DNA of 64,000 bases from positions 111,979 to 175,978 of the forward strand of contig JAHHIB010000002.1 in assembly GCA_019359075.1 (NCBI GenBank), given 5' to 3'. Below the pieces are notes generated by a model. That model was not told where the DNA came from, did no database searches, and was given only the letters and a program-made list of their open reading frames with translations. Every line of letters begins with the position of its first letter. The stretch's first letter is position 1. Below are positions 9,300-17,212 of this stretch, piece after piece. A program made the translations under genes and the position numbers. This DNA comes from Kalymmatonema hyalinum WJT4-NPBG1. GTDB taxonomy: Bacteria; Cyanobacteriota; Cyanobacteriia; Cyanobacteriales; Nostocaceae.

Positions 9300-9430
9300 T
9301 AAAGAAATTATGCCAGGTTTGGTAGCTGACATCTTGTACTTAGAAAAAATAATGTATTTTTTACACTCAGTGATAAGCTAAAAGCCCTTATTTTAGCCAT
9401 AAAAGCCAAGAAAAGTGATGTAACTTTATT

Positions 9431-9790
9431 GTGCTGCTTTTCACTAAGCCCAGGTTTCTACGGAAAGTGCAAGATCTTTTGAAGTGGGTATGCTGGAAGC
9501 GCCAAGTCTACTTTGCCAAAGTAGACCATAGGGGGACAAGTCAAATGTGCCCTAATTGTGGAGCACATACCGGGAAGAAGGATTTGTCAGTTAGGACTCA
9601 TCATTGTCCTGAATGTGGATACACCGTAGATAGGGATGTAGCAGCTGCACTAGTCATTAGAGCGGGAGGTGTCGAGTTAATTGCCGTCGGGCAAACGGTG
9701 AGTGAAATTGCCTGCGGAGGGGATGCGTCGGGGACGATTCGCAATCTTGCTCTAGGTGGCACCCGAAGAAGCAGGAAACCGAAGGGGTGA
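9431..9790 (+). pseudogene. TnpB C-terminal relic (zinc ribbon and last RuvC motif)
   Basis: The translation LLKWVCWKRQVYFAKVDHRG, then TSQMCPNCGAHTGKKD, HHCPECGYTVDRDVAAALV is the C-terminal end of a cyanobacterial TnpB. It has the four-cysteine zinc ribbon and the final RuvC aspartate (DRDVAAA). Everything upstream (RuvC motifs I and II and the N-terminal domain, about 270 residues) is missing, so it cannot be an active nuclease. The reading frame ends normally (RSRKPKG) and is followed at once by an IS605-type right end, so the 3' end of the element and its overlapping guide-RNA scaffold are preserved. Confidence 0.85.
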
Positions 9791-9800
9791 CTCTTTGGAA

Positions 9801-9841
9801 TCCCCATCAAGAGCCGTCAGGCAAGATGGGGAGGATGTCAA
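9801..9841 (+). mobile_element. IS200/IS605-type right end (subterminal hairpin) of the TnpB relic
   Basis: tccccatc (9801-9808) pairs with gatgggga (9825-9832), enclosing a small inner hairpin gcc-gtca-ggc (9813-9822). It is followed by ggatgtcaa ending at 9841. A subterminal hairpin just before a short conserved 3' tail is the usual right-end structure of these elements, and in intact elements it also forms the 3' end of the TnpB guide RNA scaffold. No matching left end was found. Confidence 0.65.
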
Positions 9842-9939
9842 TTGCGAATAACTATAATCTTTGCTCTATACGTGCCTACGGTTTGGTAAGTTATACATAG
9901 CTTAAAAAAAAATGTAGTTATCGCAAACAAAGGACTACC

Positions 9940-11127
9940 TTGAGTTATAATCTTGACAGCATAGCCCCTCATGGTGGGCAATTGGTGAATCGCATCGCTA
10001 CACCTGAGCAAAAACAAGTATTTCTCTCAAAAGCTGACTTTCTACCGCGAGTGCAACTTGATCAACGGGCGGTATCAGATTTGCAAATGATTGCAATTGG
10101 TGGTTTTAGTCCACTGACTGGTTTTATGAATCAGGAGGACTATAACCGCGTTGTTACAGAAATGCGGCTTGCAAACGGAACCGTTTGGTCAATTCCGGTT
10201 ACGCTCTCGGTGAATGAGAAAGTCGCCGCCCCTTTAACAGAAGGTAGTTTGATTCGTTTAGATAATCCTGCTGGTCAGTATATCGGGGTCTTGGAACTTA
10301 CAGAAAAATATCACTACGACAAGACCCGTGAAGCTATTCATGTTTATCGAACCAATGATTCAAACCATCCTGGTGTAAAGGTACTCTACAATCAAGGGTC
10401 TGTACATTTAGCAGGTGATGTGTGGTTATTAGAACGCGAGCCTCATCCTCTATTTCCAAAATACCAAGTTGATCCTGTCGAGTCTCGGCAGTTGTTTCAG
10501 GAAATGGGCTGGAAAACTGTTGTTGGGTTCCAAACTCGCAACCCTATCCACCGCGCTCATGAATATATCCAAAAGTGCGCTTTGGAAATTGTCGATGGTC
10601 TATTTTTGCACCCATTGGTTGGAGCGACGAAAGAAGATGATATCCCCGCAGATGTGCGGATGCGCTGCTACGAAATTTTGATGGAGAAATACTACCCACA
10701 TAACCGCGTCCTTTTAGCAATTAATCCCTCGGCTATGCGTTATGCTGGTCCTCGGGAGGCAATTTTCCACGCTCTGATTCGCAAAAACTACGGTTGCACT
10801 CACTTTATCGTCGGACGGGATCATGCTGGAGTAGGTAATTACTACGGTACTTATGATGCTCAGCACATCTTTGATGAGTTTAAGCCTGAAGAACTGGGCA
10901 TTGTGCCGATGATGTTTGAACACGCGTTTTACTGCACCCGTACCCAGCAAATGGCGACAAGTAAAACAAGCCCTAGTCTTCCGGAAGAGCGCATTCATCT
11001 TTCGGGAACTAAGGTGCGGGAAATGCTGCGCCGAGGTGAGTTACCTCCACCACAATTTTCCCGTCCAGAGGTGGCGGCAGAATTGGCACGGGCAATGCAA
11101 ATACCAGTCCATACTTACGATATTTAA
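9940..11127 (+). CDS. sat: Sulfate adenylyltransferase (ATP sulfurylase)
   Basis: 395 residues. The enzyme catalyses ATP + sulfate to adenosine 5'-phosphosulfate + PPi, the first step of assimilatory sulfate reduction. The conserved [12 protein letters not shown] (with the HxxH nucleotide-binding motif), [13 protein letters not shown] and GRDHAGVG motifs are all present. The start is a TTG at 9940, chosen because it is preceded by aaaggacta (a Shine-Dalgarno-like AAAGGA at fitting distance) and gives the family N-terminus [18 protein letters not shown]. Length is normal. No APS kinase domain is fused to the C-terminus. The caspase-like gene follows 100 bp downstream in the same direction and could be co-transcribed. 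Confidence 0.96.
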   Translation: MSYNLDSIAPHGGQLVNRIATPEQKQVFLSKADFLPRVQLDQRAVSDLQMIAIGGFSPLTGFMNQEDYNRVVTEMRLANGTVWSIPVTLSVNEKVAAPLTEGSLIRLDNPAGQYIGVLELTEKYHYDKTREAIHVYRTNDSNHPGVKVLYNQGSVHLAGDVWLLEREPHPLFPKYQVDPVESRQLFQEMGWKTVVGFQTRNPIHRAHEYIQKCALEIVDGLFLHPLVGATKEDDIPADVRMRCYEILMEKYYPHNRVLLAINPSAMRYAGPREAIFHALIRKNYGCTHFIVGRDHAGVGNYYGTYDAQHIFDEFKPEELGIVPMMFEHAFYCTRTQQMATSKTSPSLPEERIHLSGTKVREMLRRGELPPPQFSRPEVAAELARAMQIPVHTYDI

Positions 11128-11227
11128 AGCACATTCCGGTCAAATAATACAGTATAAAAGGTTGTTTTACACTACAGACCTCAGCCCTATAAGCTATAGC
11201 TGATGGACTGAGGGCTGATAGCTAACT

Positions 11228-13426
11228 ATGAAGCGGCGAACGTTTTTACAAAGGTTTGGTTCCATACTCGCGGTATTGGGTGCGGCACAGAGTGAGTGGT
11301 TGAGTTTGGGAAATCGCTACTACGAAGCTTTGGCACAACCTATACCGCGTAAATTGGCATTATTGGTAGGTATCAATCAGTACGCAGAATTTCCGGGTCT
11401 GCTCGGTTGTCTAACAGATGTGGATCTGCAAAGGGAACTTTTGATTCACCGCTTTGGTTTCCAACCCTCAGATATCATCTCGTTAACTAATGAAAAAGCG
11501 ACGAGGGAATCTATCGAGACGGCTTTTTTCGAGCATCTGGTCAAACAAGCTAGACCTGATGATGTCGTCGTGTTTCACTATAGTGGCTACGGCAGTCGTG
11601 TCAAGTTGGAAATGCAAGAAACAGAGCAAAACGCTCTCATTCCAGTTAATGGCAGAGATGACAAACAAGAAAATAAGTTTGTCAACTATCTGTTGGAAGA
11701 AACACTGCTGCTCATGTTGCGATCGCTAGCTACAAATCACGTAACAGCACTATTGGATACGAGCTACTACACACGCTCCACCTCCCTGCCAACAGGGTTG
11801 CGAATTCGCGCCCGTCCAGTAGCAGGACAAGGTATCCTGTCAGCAGAAGAACTTGAGTTGCAACTGCAGCTACAGCAGCAGGTTGCCACAAAAGAGCCAG
11901 TAATTGTGCTGTCAGCAACCTCTGATCCCAAGCAATTGGCAAGGGAGGAGCAGTTGTCTGGTTTTAGTGCTGGATTATTTACCTACGCCTTAACGCAGTA
12001 TTTATGGGAAGCCACACCAGCAACGACAATTCAAGTCTGTCTTTCTCATGTGGGTGCTTCTGTCCAGCAGTTAGGAAGTACGAAACAGCAGCCAGCGCTA
12101 TTGCTAGATAAGAAAAATCAGCTTTCTCGGACGCTGATAGCAGATATTTTGCATCCATTGAGCACCTTTGGCGCAGAAGGAGTCGTCACAGGAACTGAGG
12201 ACGACGGGAAAACAGTTTTACTGTGGCTAGGGGGACTCCCTGCACAAGTCCTGGAATACTACGGAGTGAATTCACGACTGACTCTGGTGACAAAAGAAGG
12301 GTTAAATACACAGCTCGTTTTGCGATCGCGTGCAGGGTTAACAGCAAAAGCGCAAATTTTCAGTGTAGATGGAACCACTGCCCCACAAGTCGGGCAACTT
12401 GTTCAGGAAGCTGTGCGAGTTGTTCCCCGGAACATAAATTTAACAGTTGCTTTTGATACTGGACTAGAAAGAATTGAGCGGGTAGATGCGACAAGTGCCT
12501 TTGCAACAGTCGCCCATGTGTCAAACGTAGTAGCGGGAGAACAACCAGCGGATTATGTGTTTGGGAAACAACCAGAAGCGAAGAATAAAGATTTAGCAGC
12601 GACTAACTCTACGATGGTGTCTGTGAGTCGTTACGGTTTATTTTCTCTCGGTGGCGAACTCATTCCCAATACCGTTGGGGAAGCGGGAGACGCAGTAAAA
12701 GTAGCCGCGCAGCGGTTAGCGCCAAAACTACAAACCTTGCTGGCGGCAAAATTATGGCGACTCACACAGAATGCAGGATCTTCCCGCTTAGGGATCAAAG
12801 CAACATTAGAGATCATTGGCACCCTTACGCCTCGGGCGCTGATACAACGAGAAACACTGCGAAGCCAAAGTCCCGAAACATCAAGCAAAAAAGCATTCAA
12901 TGCTGAACTTGCAGAGATTCCCACTGTAAGTGTCGGTAGTAAGATACAGTATCGAGTGGAAAATATGAGCGATCGCCCTGTTTATCTCATGCTGCTGGGA
13001 TTAAATAGCAGTCGGACTGCGATCGCTTTGGTTCCCTGGTACAAAAGTACTGAACCAGACTCATCGGAAGCCAAAGCAGTACTCAAAGATATGGTCATTT
13101 CTCCAGGGCAGACTCTGACGATACCACAAACAACACCTGGTTTTGAATGGGTGGTGCAAGAACCAACTTCCTTGAGTGAAACCCAACTTATTTTTAGTAC
13201 TGCACCTTTTACCCAATCTCTCTCTGCTTTAGAAGCTGCTAAGCATCCCAAAGCAGAACAACAGCGCATACAGCCCTTGATCACCCCCTTAGAAGTCGCA
13301 CAAGCTGTTCTGCAAGATTTGCATAATGCCAGTGCAGTCAGCGATATGAACGGCACAGCGACTGACTCATATGTGTTGGATGTGAATAATTGGGCAAGTC
13401 TAAGTTTTGTCTATCAGGTGGTATAA
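11228..13426 (+). CDS. Caspase-fold protein with a Tyr-Ser pseudo-dyad (orthocaspase-like pseudoenzyme)
   Basis: 732 residues. The N-terminus MKRRTFLQRFGSILAVLGA carries a twin-arginine-like RR followed by a hydrophobic stretch, so export is likely. Residues about 40-300 are a caspase (C14) fold: KLALLVGINQYAEFPGLLGC, then FHYSGYGS and LLDTSYYT. In active members these read HYSGHGS and LDTCxS. Here Tyr121 replaces the catalytic histidine and Ser179 the cysteine, so protease activity is not expected. Tyr-Ser (YS) variants of orthocaspases are known in cyanobacteria. The C-terminal 400 residues are mostly beta-rich, with a DUF4384-like stretch (PVYLMLLGLNSSRTAIALVPW). It sits 100 bp after sat. 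A scaffold, decoy or regulator role outside the cytoplasm is possible; the function is unproven. Confidence 0.85.
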   Translation: MKRRTFLQRFGSILAVLGAAQSEWLSLGNRYYEALAQPIPRKLALLVGINQYAEFPGLLGCLTDVDLQRELLIHRFGFQPSDIISLTNEKATRESIETAFFEHLVKQARPDDVVVFHYSGYGSRVKLEMQETEQNALIPVNGRDDKQENKFVNYLLEETLLLMLRSLATNHVTALLDTSYYTRSTSLPTGLRIRARPVAGQGILSAEELELQLQLQQQVATKEPVIVLSATSDPKQLAREEQLSGFSAGLFTYALTQYLWEATPATTIQVCLSHVGASVQQLGSTKQQPALLLDKKNQLSRTLIADILHPLSTFGAEGVVTGTEDDGKTVLLWLGGLPAQVLEYYGVNSRLTLVTKEGLNTQLVLRSRAGLTAKAQIFSVDGTTAPQVGQLVQEAVRVVPRNINLTVAFDTGLERIERVDATSAFATVAHVSNVVAGEQPADYVFGKQPEAKNKDLAATNSTMVSVSRYGLFSLGGELIPNTVGEAGDAVKVAAQRLAPKLQTLLAAKLWRLTQNAGSSRLGIKATLEIIGTLTPRALIQRETLRSQSPETSSKKAFNAELAEIPTVSVGSKIQYRVENMSDRPVYLMLLGLNSSRTAIALVPWYKSTEPDSSEAKAVLKDMVISPGQTLTIPQTTPGFEWVVQEPTSLSETQLIFSTAPFTQSLSALEAAKHPKAEQQRIQPLITPLEVAQAVLQDLHNASAVSDMNGTATDSYVLDVNNWASLSFVYQVV

Positions 13427-13557
13427 AGTGTAAACCAAGAAAATCAAGGACTTATAACTTCCGCGCCAATTTTTTTGAAGTTCAGTAGTCATTGCGCTGC
13501 TGTTTCTTCCACAAAGATGATCATGCACTAAGAGTTGATTTATAAAGTAAATCTTAA

Positions 13558-13694
13558 GTAGGGTGTGTTACGGCGCTTTGCCTAACGCACCGCCATATAG
13601 CATGGTGCGTTAGGCGCTTTGCTTGCTGTTTTTCGTTACAAATCATTGCTGCTGAAGGAATTGATGCGTTACGGCTGCGCCTAACACATCCTAC
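13558..13694. repeat. MITE-like palindromic intergenic repeat
   Basis: A 137-bp element with near-perfect terminal inverted repeats (gtagggtgtgtta at the left, taacacatcctac at the right, 12 of 13 positions). Inside it is a perfect 12-bp inverted repeat (gcctaacgcacc at 13580-13591, ggtgcgttaggc at 13604-13615). The core words recur degenerately near 21055, where gtagggtgcgtta is seen. Such GGTGCGTTA palindromes are common non-autonomous repeats between cyanobacterial genes. Confidence 0.8.
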
Positions 13695-13760
13695 GTTTAA
13701 TTATGTCCGCTTACTTAATTAAGAATCAATATCGAAGCCAGTGTTCCTACAGCAAGCCTC

Positions 13761-13798
13761 ACAAGAGTAGAAAAGAAAAGTTTCTTTTCTACTCTTGT
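13761..13798. terminator. 38-nt nearly perfect palindrome between convergent genes
   Basis: acaagagtagaaaagaaa (13761-13778) and its exact reverse complement (13781-13798) are separated by only two bases. The transcript from either strand would form an 18-bp hairpin. It lies between the 3' ends of the caspase-like gene (+) and the epoxide-hydrolase-like gene (-), so a bidirectional terminator or RNA-end protector is the simplest reading. A protein-binding palindrome is the alternative. Confidence 0.55.
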
Positions 13799-13866
13799 CT
13801 AATCAGAGCGATCGCTCACTATGTCATTGCCTATTACGTTCAACCATCGCCTTTAAAATACAGTTA

Positions 13867-14730
13867 TCAACTCCCCAAAAACTCTCGTATGTACTGATTG
13901 ACTAATTGAGGCTGTTCCTGTTGTACCCAATGGCTACAGTTGGCAATATATTTAATTTGAAAGTCTTTCACATAAGCTTCTGTGCCATAGGTTAATTCCT
14001 TGCCAAGCGCGGTATCGTTTTCTCCCCAAATCATCAACGTTGGCACTTCCAAAACGCCCCACTTTTGATTTATCATTCTCTGTTGAAAAATATTGCGGTA
14101 ATAGTTCAACATTGCTGTAAGGGCACCCCGTTTGGATGCAGCATCTTTATAAGCGTCAATATCCGCTTGGGTTATAGCGCTCTTATTAACCGCCATACCT
14201 TTAAAAGCAGTTTCAACTGGTTGATAATCAAACGATTGTATGAGAAATTCTGGTATTGCTGGTAATTGAAATAAGAACATATACGAGCTGCGTAGCAACT
14301 GTTGAGGAGTGCGTAAGCCTTCGGCAAATTTGGCGGGATGAGGGAGATTGAGTACAATTAAACGCTCTACCATTTCGGGGTGAGAGTAAGCAAAATTCCA
14401 GGCGATCGCACCACCCCAGTCATGTCCCACCAAAATACTCTTTTGGTATCCTAATCCCTTAATGACCCCCTCAACATCTCTAACAAATTCATCCATCACA
14501 TAAGCTGATTGGTTTTTTGGCTTATCGCTGTCGTTGTAGCCACGCAAGTCAAGGGCAACAACTTTATAGTTTTTCGCAAATTCTGGTATTTGATGCCGCC
14601 ACGAATACCAAAACTCAGGAAATCCATGCAGCATAAGCATGAGAGGACCTTCTCCCTGAGTGACGTAATGCAATTTCACCCCGTTTGTCGTGATGTATTG
14701 GTGCTGCCATGAACCTTCTAGTACTGACAT
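13867..14730 (-). CDS. Alpha/beta hydrolase, epoxide hydrolase/haloalkane dehalogenase-like
   Basis: 287 residues. The oxyanion-hole motif HGFPEFWYSW (from residue 35), ALDLRGYNDSDKP and GHDWGGAIAW place Asp104 as the nucleophile. This is the arrangement of soluble epoxide hydrolases and dehalogenases rather than serine esterases. The acid GENDTALG and the histidine in NCSHWVQQEQP complete the triad. HGFPEFWYSW favours epoxide hydrolase over dehalogenase. No signal peptide, so cytosolic. It stands alone, convergent with the caspase-like gene and divergent from DUF1206. The natural substrate cannot be read from the sequence. Confidence 0.88.
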   Translation of the reverse strand: MSVLEGSWQHQYITTNGVKLHYVTQGEGPLMLMLHGFPEFWYSWRHQIPEFAKNYKVVALDLRGYNDSDKPKNQSAYVMDEFVRDVEGVIKGLGYQKSILVGHDWGGAIAWNFAYSHPEMVERLIVLNLPHPAKFAEGLRTPQQLLRSSYMFLFQLPAIPEFLIQSFDYQPVETAFKGMAVNKSAITQADIDAYKDAASKRGALTAMLNYYRNIFQQRMINQKWGVLEVPTLMIWGENDTALGKELTYGTEAYVKDFQIKYIANCSHWVQQEQPQLVNQYIREFLGS

Positions 14731-14937
14731 AATTTATACTCTTAAAGGTAGATAATCCGGTTTTATATACAAGTATTAATAATAAGTTTTATCGCAAATT
14801 CTTTAGATTCAAAACTAACTTGAGAAGGAACAAATAACTCAACAATTCTTCATCTTATATTTAAAATTCTTCCTTTGGTAGATGTATATTATGGGTGAAT
14901 TCTGCTAAATACTTATCCATAATTAAACTTAAGTATT

Positions 14938-15756
14938 ATGGCACAGCAACTAACACAACATCCTTCTTTATGGGTTGAGAGACTAGCTAGATTTGGTTAT
15001 ATATCCAAAGGAGTAGTTTACGGTGTTATTGGACTATTGGCAGCACAAGCGGCATTTGGCAGTGGTGGTAAAACGACTGATACTGAAGGCGGTCTCCGGG
15101 AAATTGTCAATCAGCCATTTGGAAAGTTTTTGCTAGCTTTGGTGGCAATTGGGTTAATTGGATATGTGATTTTTCGTTTTGTGCAAGCAATCAAAGACCC
15201 AGAAAATAAAGGCACAGATGCCAAAGGTTTTGCACAGCGAGTTGGTTATGGAATCAATGGTTTGATATACGCTGGTATAGCATTAACATCTGTCCAAATT
15301 ATCCTCGGTTCCGACGGTGGTGGTAACAGTAATTCTAGACAAGATTGGACAGCACAATTACTTTCTCAGCCCTTTGGCCAATGGTTAGTTGGGGCTGAGG
15401 GAGCGTTTACTATTGGTTTGGGTTTCTATGAGTTTTATCAAGCTTTTAGTGGGAAGTTTCGTAAAAAATTAGATTTGCATGAATTAGACGATTCAGAACG
15501 CAAATTGGTAATGGGTATTTCTAGATTTGGTTTGGTAGCCCGAGGGATAGTTTTCTGTATTATTGGTTGGTTTTTGATTCAAGCAGCAACTCAGTCTGAC
15601 GCCAGTCAAGCGGGAGGTTTAGGTGAGGCGTTACAGGCGATCGCGCAACAACCTTATGGTCCTTGGCTTTTGGGTATTGTGGCGCTGGGTTTAGTTGCTT
15701 ACGGTGGTTACATGGTGATTCAGGCCCGATATAGTCGGATAGTAATAGGAAGGTAG
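14938..15756 (+). CDS. DUF1206 integral membrane protein
   Basis: 272 residues arranged as three similar units, each with a pair of transmembrane helices. The units start at WVERLARFGYISKGVVYGVIG (first), FAQRVGYGINGLIYAGIA (second) and ISRFGLVARGIVFCIIG (third). Each carries the pattern FG-(F/W)LL or QPFGQWL after its first helix. This threefold repeat with six helices is the DUF1206 family, found in cyanobacteria and actinobacteria, with no established function. It starts at ATG 14938 after an AT-rich leader and is followed by heptad repeats before the next gene. Cytoplasmic-membrane location is inferred from the helices. Confidence 0.88.
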   Translation: MAQQLTQHPSLWVERLARFGYISKGVVYGVIGLLAAQAAFGSGGKTTDTEGGLREIVNQPFGKFLLALVAIGLIGYVIFRFVQAIKDPENKGTDAKGFAQRVGYGINGLIYAGIALTSVQIILGSDGGGNSNSRQDWTAQLLSQPFGQWLVGAEGAFTIGLGFYEFYQAFSGKFRKKLDLHELDDSERKLVMGISRFGLVARGIVFCIIGWFLIQAATQSDASQAGGLGEALQAIAQQPYGPWLLGIVALGLVAYGGYMVIQARYSRIVIGR

Positions 15757-15763
15757 AAAAATG

Positions 15764-15807
15764 AACGGGGACTGGGGACTGGCGAGTGGGGACTGGGGAC
15801 TGGGAGG
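15764..15807. repeat. Short tandem heptad repeat (GGGGACT type)
   Basis: ggggact units are repeated in tandem, interrupted once by ggcgagt (ggggactggcgagtgggga). Heptanucleotide tandem repeats (STRR) of this kind are a hallmark of heterocystous cyanobacterial intergenic DNA and help place the organism. Confidence 0.8.
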
Positions 15808-15921
15808 AATTGAGGACGGGGATTTTACTCCGCCCTATTGCTGGCACCAGGGACCGTTGGACTTGGAACTCGGGAACACAAAGAGTCTATTGAATACCCC
15901 GAACATATTATTAAAAGGCGC

Positions 15922-17076
15922 ATGGCAAGAGTAGAAATACGCGGCGTCTGGCTAACCACTACTGATAGCAAAGTTTTCCATTCTCGGCGAAATATTGCGT
16001 CAGCGATGGACTTCCTTGCCGAGACGGGATTTAATGTGGTCTTCCCTGTTGTCTGGAACAGGGGGTCAACAATGTATCCCAGTCCATTAATGCGGCAAAC
16101 GTTTGATATAGAAATGAACCCGCAATTTGTTGGGCGCGATCCTTTGGCGGAAGTGGTGACTGAGGCGCGGCGGGTTGGGTTAAAGGTCATTCCTTGGTTT
16201 GAATACGGATTCGCCAGTTCCTACAATTTGAATGGTGGACCACTGCTTGCAAAAAAACCTGAGTGGACTGCCCGTGACAGTGAGGGCAATTTACTGAAGA
16301 AAAACGGGTTTGAGTGGCTGAATGCCCTTGACCGGGAAGTCCAAAGTTTCATGTTAAATCTTATATTAGAAGTCGTAAAAAATTACGATGTAGACGGCAT
16401 TCAAGCTGATGATCGCTTGCCTGCATTACCTAGCGAAGGTGGGTATGACAAGAGAACAGTAGAACTGTACCGTCAGCAGTTTGGCGAATCTCCGCCAAAA
16501 AACTTCAAGGATGGGCGATGGTTGCAGTGGCGTGCTGATATTCTCACTGAATTTCTTGCCCGCCTCTATCAGGAAATCAAAGCGATTAATTCCAACTTGC
16601 TGATATCAATTGCCCCTAATATTCATGATTGGGCATACAAGGAATACCTGCAAGATTCGCCCACATGGCTGGAACGAGGGCTGGTAGATATTATCCATCC
16701 GCAAATCTATCGTCGTGATTTTCTCACTTACAAAGGTATTGTTGATAAGCTGGTCAGGGAGCAATTCACAGATGGTACGCTGGCGAAGTTAGCACCAGGA
16801 ATTCTGATGAAAATTGGTTCTTATCGGATAAGTCCAGAATACTTGTTGCAAGCTATTGAATATAACCGTGCTTGTGGTATTTGTGGGGAAGTTTTCTTTT
16901 TCTACGAAGGTTTGCGAGAAGACAATAACGCCTTAGCCCAGGCGTTGCGAAAAGGCCCTTATGCCCAGTCTGCTGTATTTCCTTCTCTGGCACAGCTAAA
17001 TCAAGATAGAGTGAGCAAGAAAGCATCATCTTCTATTTGGCAACATTTGCTGGGGTTTTTGAGGAATATTGTTTAG
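15922..17076 (+). CDS. GHL10-type glycosyl-hydrolase-like protein (family 10-like)
   Basis: About 384 residues from ATG 15922 (MARVEIRGVWLTTTDSKVF). The ORF-track start adds 28 residues translated from repeat-rich DNA, so I reject it. EIRGVWLTT, FNVVFPVVWNRG, GLKVIPWFEYGF, DVDGIQADDRLPALP and LVDIIHPQIYRRD are typical of the PF02638 GHL10 (beta/alpha)8 barrel. Members are usually envelope-linked and suspected to act on glycans, but activity has rarely been shown. No signal peptide is visible with this start, which is unusual for a secreted glycosidase. It may follow DUF1206 in one unit, but the heptad repeat separates them. Confidence 0.82.
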   Translation: MARVEIRGVWLTTTDSKVFHSRRNIASAMDFLAETGFNVVFPVVWNRGSTMYPSPLMRQTFDIEMNPQFVGRDPLAEVVTEARRVGLKVIPWFEYGFASSYNLNGGPLLAKKPEWTARDSEGNLLKKNGFEWLNALDREVQSFMLNLILEVVKNYDVDGIQADDRLPALPSEGGYDKRTVELYRQQFGESPPKNFKDGRWLQWRADILTEFLARLYQEIKAINSNLLISIAPNIHDWAYKEYLQDSPTWLERGLVDIIHPQIYRRDFLTYKGIVDKLVREQFTDGTLAKLAPGILMKIGSYRISPEYLLQAIEYNRACGICGEVFFFYEGLREDNNALAQALRKGPYAQSAVFPSLAQLNQDRVSKKASSSIWQHLLGFLRNIV

Positions 17077-17212
17077 GGGGCCATGCGTGGAATATCAATT
17101 CTCAATCGCTCTAGAAACCTGGTAAAAGATAAGCTTCCTCTAGGTACAGCCAATACTTTTAAAACCACAGTTGTCGGTGCTGTCATGTAGTTGTATTGCC
17201 ATTTCCCTACCA

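Larger units (their letters stand above)
13427..13866. other. 440-bp convergent gap occupied by repeats
   Basis: The gap between two convergent genes holds the MITE-like element and the 38-nt palindrome, plus a HIP1 site (gcgatcgc near 13808). The 64-residue ORF in this interval overlaps the palindrome and shows no protein-like pattern. I see no other gene. Confidence 0.6.

Noticed and set aside
3058-9790. A single TnpB gene split by insertion of the 6-kb block
   Set aside because: The two relics hold only the first about 57 and the last about 115 residues; the central region is missing, so one clean insertion does not explain them.
13703-13897. 64-residue ORF in the convergent gap
   Set aside because: It runs through the 38-nt palindrome and into the hydrolase 3' end, with no family pattern.
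15838-15921. Longer N-terminus of the GHL10 protein
   Set aside because: Extra 28 residues do not resemble the family and begin at the heptad-repeat region; ATG 15922 matches the conserved start.
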